Below are positions 48,503 through 49,052 of a stretch of DNA of 49,052 bases, one piece after another. Both the position numbers and the translations under genes were made by a program. The notes beneath the pieces are model-generated. The model was not told where the DNA came from. It searched no databases and was given only the letters and a program-made list of their open reading frames with translations. How positions within the stretch are numbered: the stretch's first letter is position 1; every line of letters starts with the position of its first letter. The DNA is from Mycolicibacter icosiumassiliensis (GTDB lineage Bacteria; Actinomycetota; Actinomycetes; Mycobacteriales; Mycobacteriaceae), in the NCBI RefSeq assembly GCF_900078685.2, contig NZ_LT546166.1, positions 1,272,021-1,321,072 on the forward strand, in the 5' to 3' direction.

Positions 48503-49052
48503 CCATCGGGCACCGGGCGGTGATCGAGGCCGGTCCCGCAACCATCCGCCGACGGTGCTGCGGCAGTGTCGAATCGGCCGCTGCCGCGGCGGCGCTGGAG
48601 TGGATCGATGACCCGGTCGGACTGGTCGACGGACAGCCGGTGTCGGTCCCGGGGCTGCTGCGCGACGTGCTGTCCTGCCCGCTGCCCGTTGAGTCGGTCG
48701 AACTCATCCACCCGTCGTGGTGGCCGGCCCGACGGGTGGCGGTGCTTGCCGCGGCGACGCGAGGCCTGGCCGGGGAGGTGGTCACCCGATCGCGAGCCGC
48801 GGTGCTGGCCGCCGTGTCCCATGCCGCGGTCGTCGTGGAGATCGCCGCCGGCCTGGTGGCCATCACCGGCGACGGCGGCGCCGACGTGGTCGCCGAGCCG
48901 CGCATCGGGGCCCCCGAGCAGGTCGCTGACGCGGCGGTGCGCCGGATACGTGCGGCGGTTCGGGGCCATCTCGGTGCGGTCGTGATCGACGCACCGGCCG
49001 GGAACGGCGGGGCCGGGGCGCTGGCGGGGCTGATCGAGGAGCGGCTGCGGCC
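48499..49052 (+). CDS. Type VII secretion-associated protein, partial
   Basis: ATG 48499 overlaps the eccC4 stop (TGA at 48500-48502), so the genes are coupled. About 184 residues are seen before the window ends, open throughout. [21 protein letters not shown] is followed by [27 protein letters not shown] and [19 protein letters not shown]. This is the position of Rv3446c in M. tuberculosis, which is annotated only as a type VII secretion-associated protein. The 3' end is outside the window. Confidence 0.8.
   Translation, partial: MTIGHRAVIEAGPATIRRRCCGSVESAAAAAALEWIDDPVGLVDGQPVSVPGLLRDVLSCPLPVESVELIHPSWWPARRVAVLAAATRGLAGEVVTRSRAAVLAAVSHAAVVVEIAAGLVAITGDGGADVVAEPRIGAPEQVADAAVRRIRAAVRGHLGAVVIDAPAGNGGAGALAGLIEERLR

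Overview
The window is a high-GC actinobacterial chromosome segment from a member of the Mycobacteriaceae. This rests on the PGRS-type glycine-rich proteins, the SecY/Adk/MetAP block, mmsA-fadE9-mmsB, a vapBC pair, an IdeR-like iron box, paired cutinases and an ESX-4 (type VII secretion) locus, all of mycobacterial type. The species cannot be named from the sequence.

Layout: 1-3556 holds the end of a PGRS protein, a class-C-like serine hydrolase and two tandem SAM-dependent methyltransferases. 3872-6554 is secY-adk-map, coupled by overlapping stop/start codons. 6602-35431 is about 29 kb of accessory and metabolic genes: FAD monooxygenase, DUF4389 membrane protein, methyltransferase, small secreted protein, LolCDE/MacB-like ABC exporter with a TetR gene, an orphan sigma region-4 miniprotein, a type III PKS with a divergent MarR regulator, a GAF histidine kinase/LuxR regulator pair, HAD-like protein, L,D-transpeptidase, a GjpA-like porin whose 5' end looks broken, a PGRS protein with a frameshift, a FadD-type gene beside a mini-FadD, vapBC, the valine-catabolic mmsA-fadE9-mmsB set, a carotenoid oxygenase behind an IdeR-like box, an exported protein, rmlBC (dTDP-rhamnose) and an LLM oxidoreductase. 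35702-40265 is infA-rpmJ-rpsM-rpsK-rpsD-rpoA-rplQ-truA. 40341-41731 holds two secreted cutinases. 41816 to the end is the ESX-4 locus (eccB4, mycP4, eccD4, eccC4 and a type VII secretion-associated gene cut by the window edge).

The secY-adk-map and infA-...-truA blocks are adjacent in many actinobacteria, so the 29-kb block between them reads as accessory DNA separating two halves of the ribosomal super-operon. From memory, the gene content partly follows M. tuberculosis Rv0731c-Rv0753c and then Rv3465-Rv3446c.

The most unusual items are: a free-standing sigma region 4 with its own Shine-Dalgarno; an in-frame FadD fusion of N-terminal part to C-terminal lysine loop, lacking the catalytic core; an ESX-4 locus in which EccB4 lacks an internal block and EccC4 lacks its membrane-anchoring N-terminus; a 12-G tract at a broken porin gene start; a 7-G frameshift in a PGRS gene; and several perfect palindromes in promoter regions (vapB, mmsA, kinase/regulator pair).
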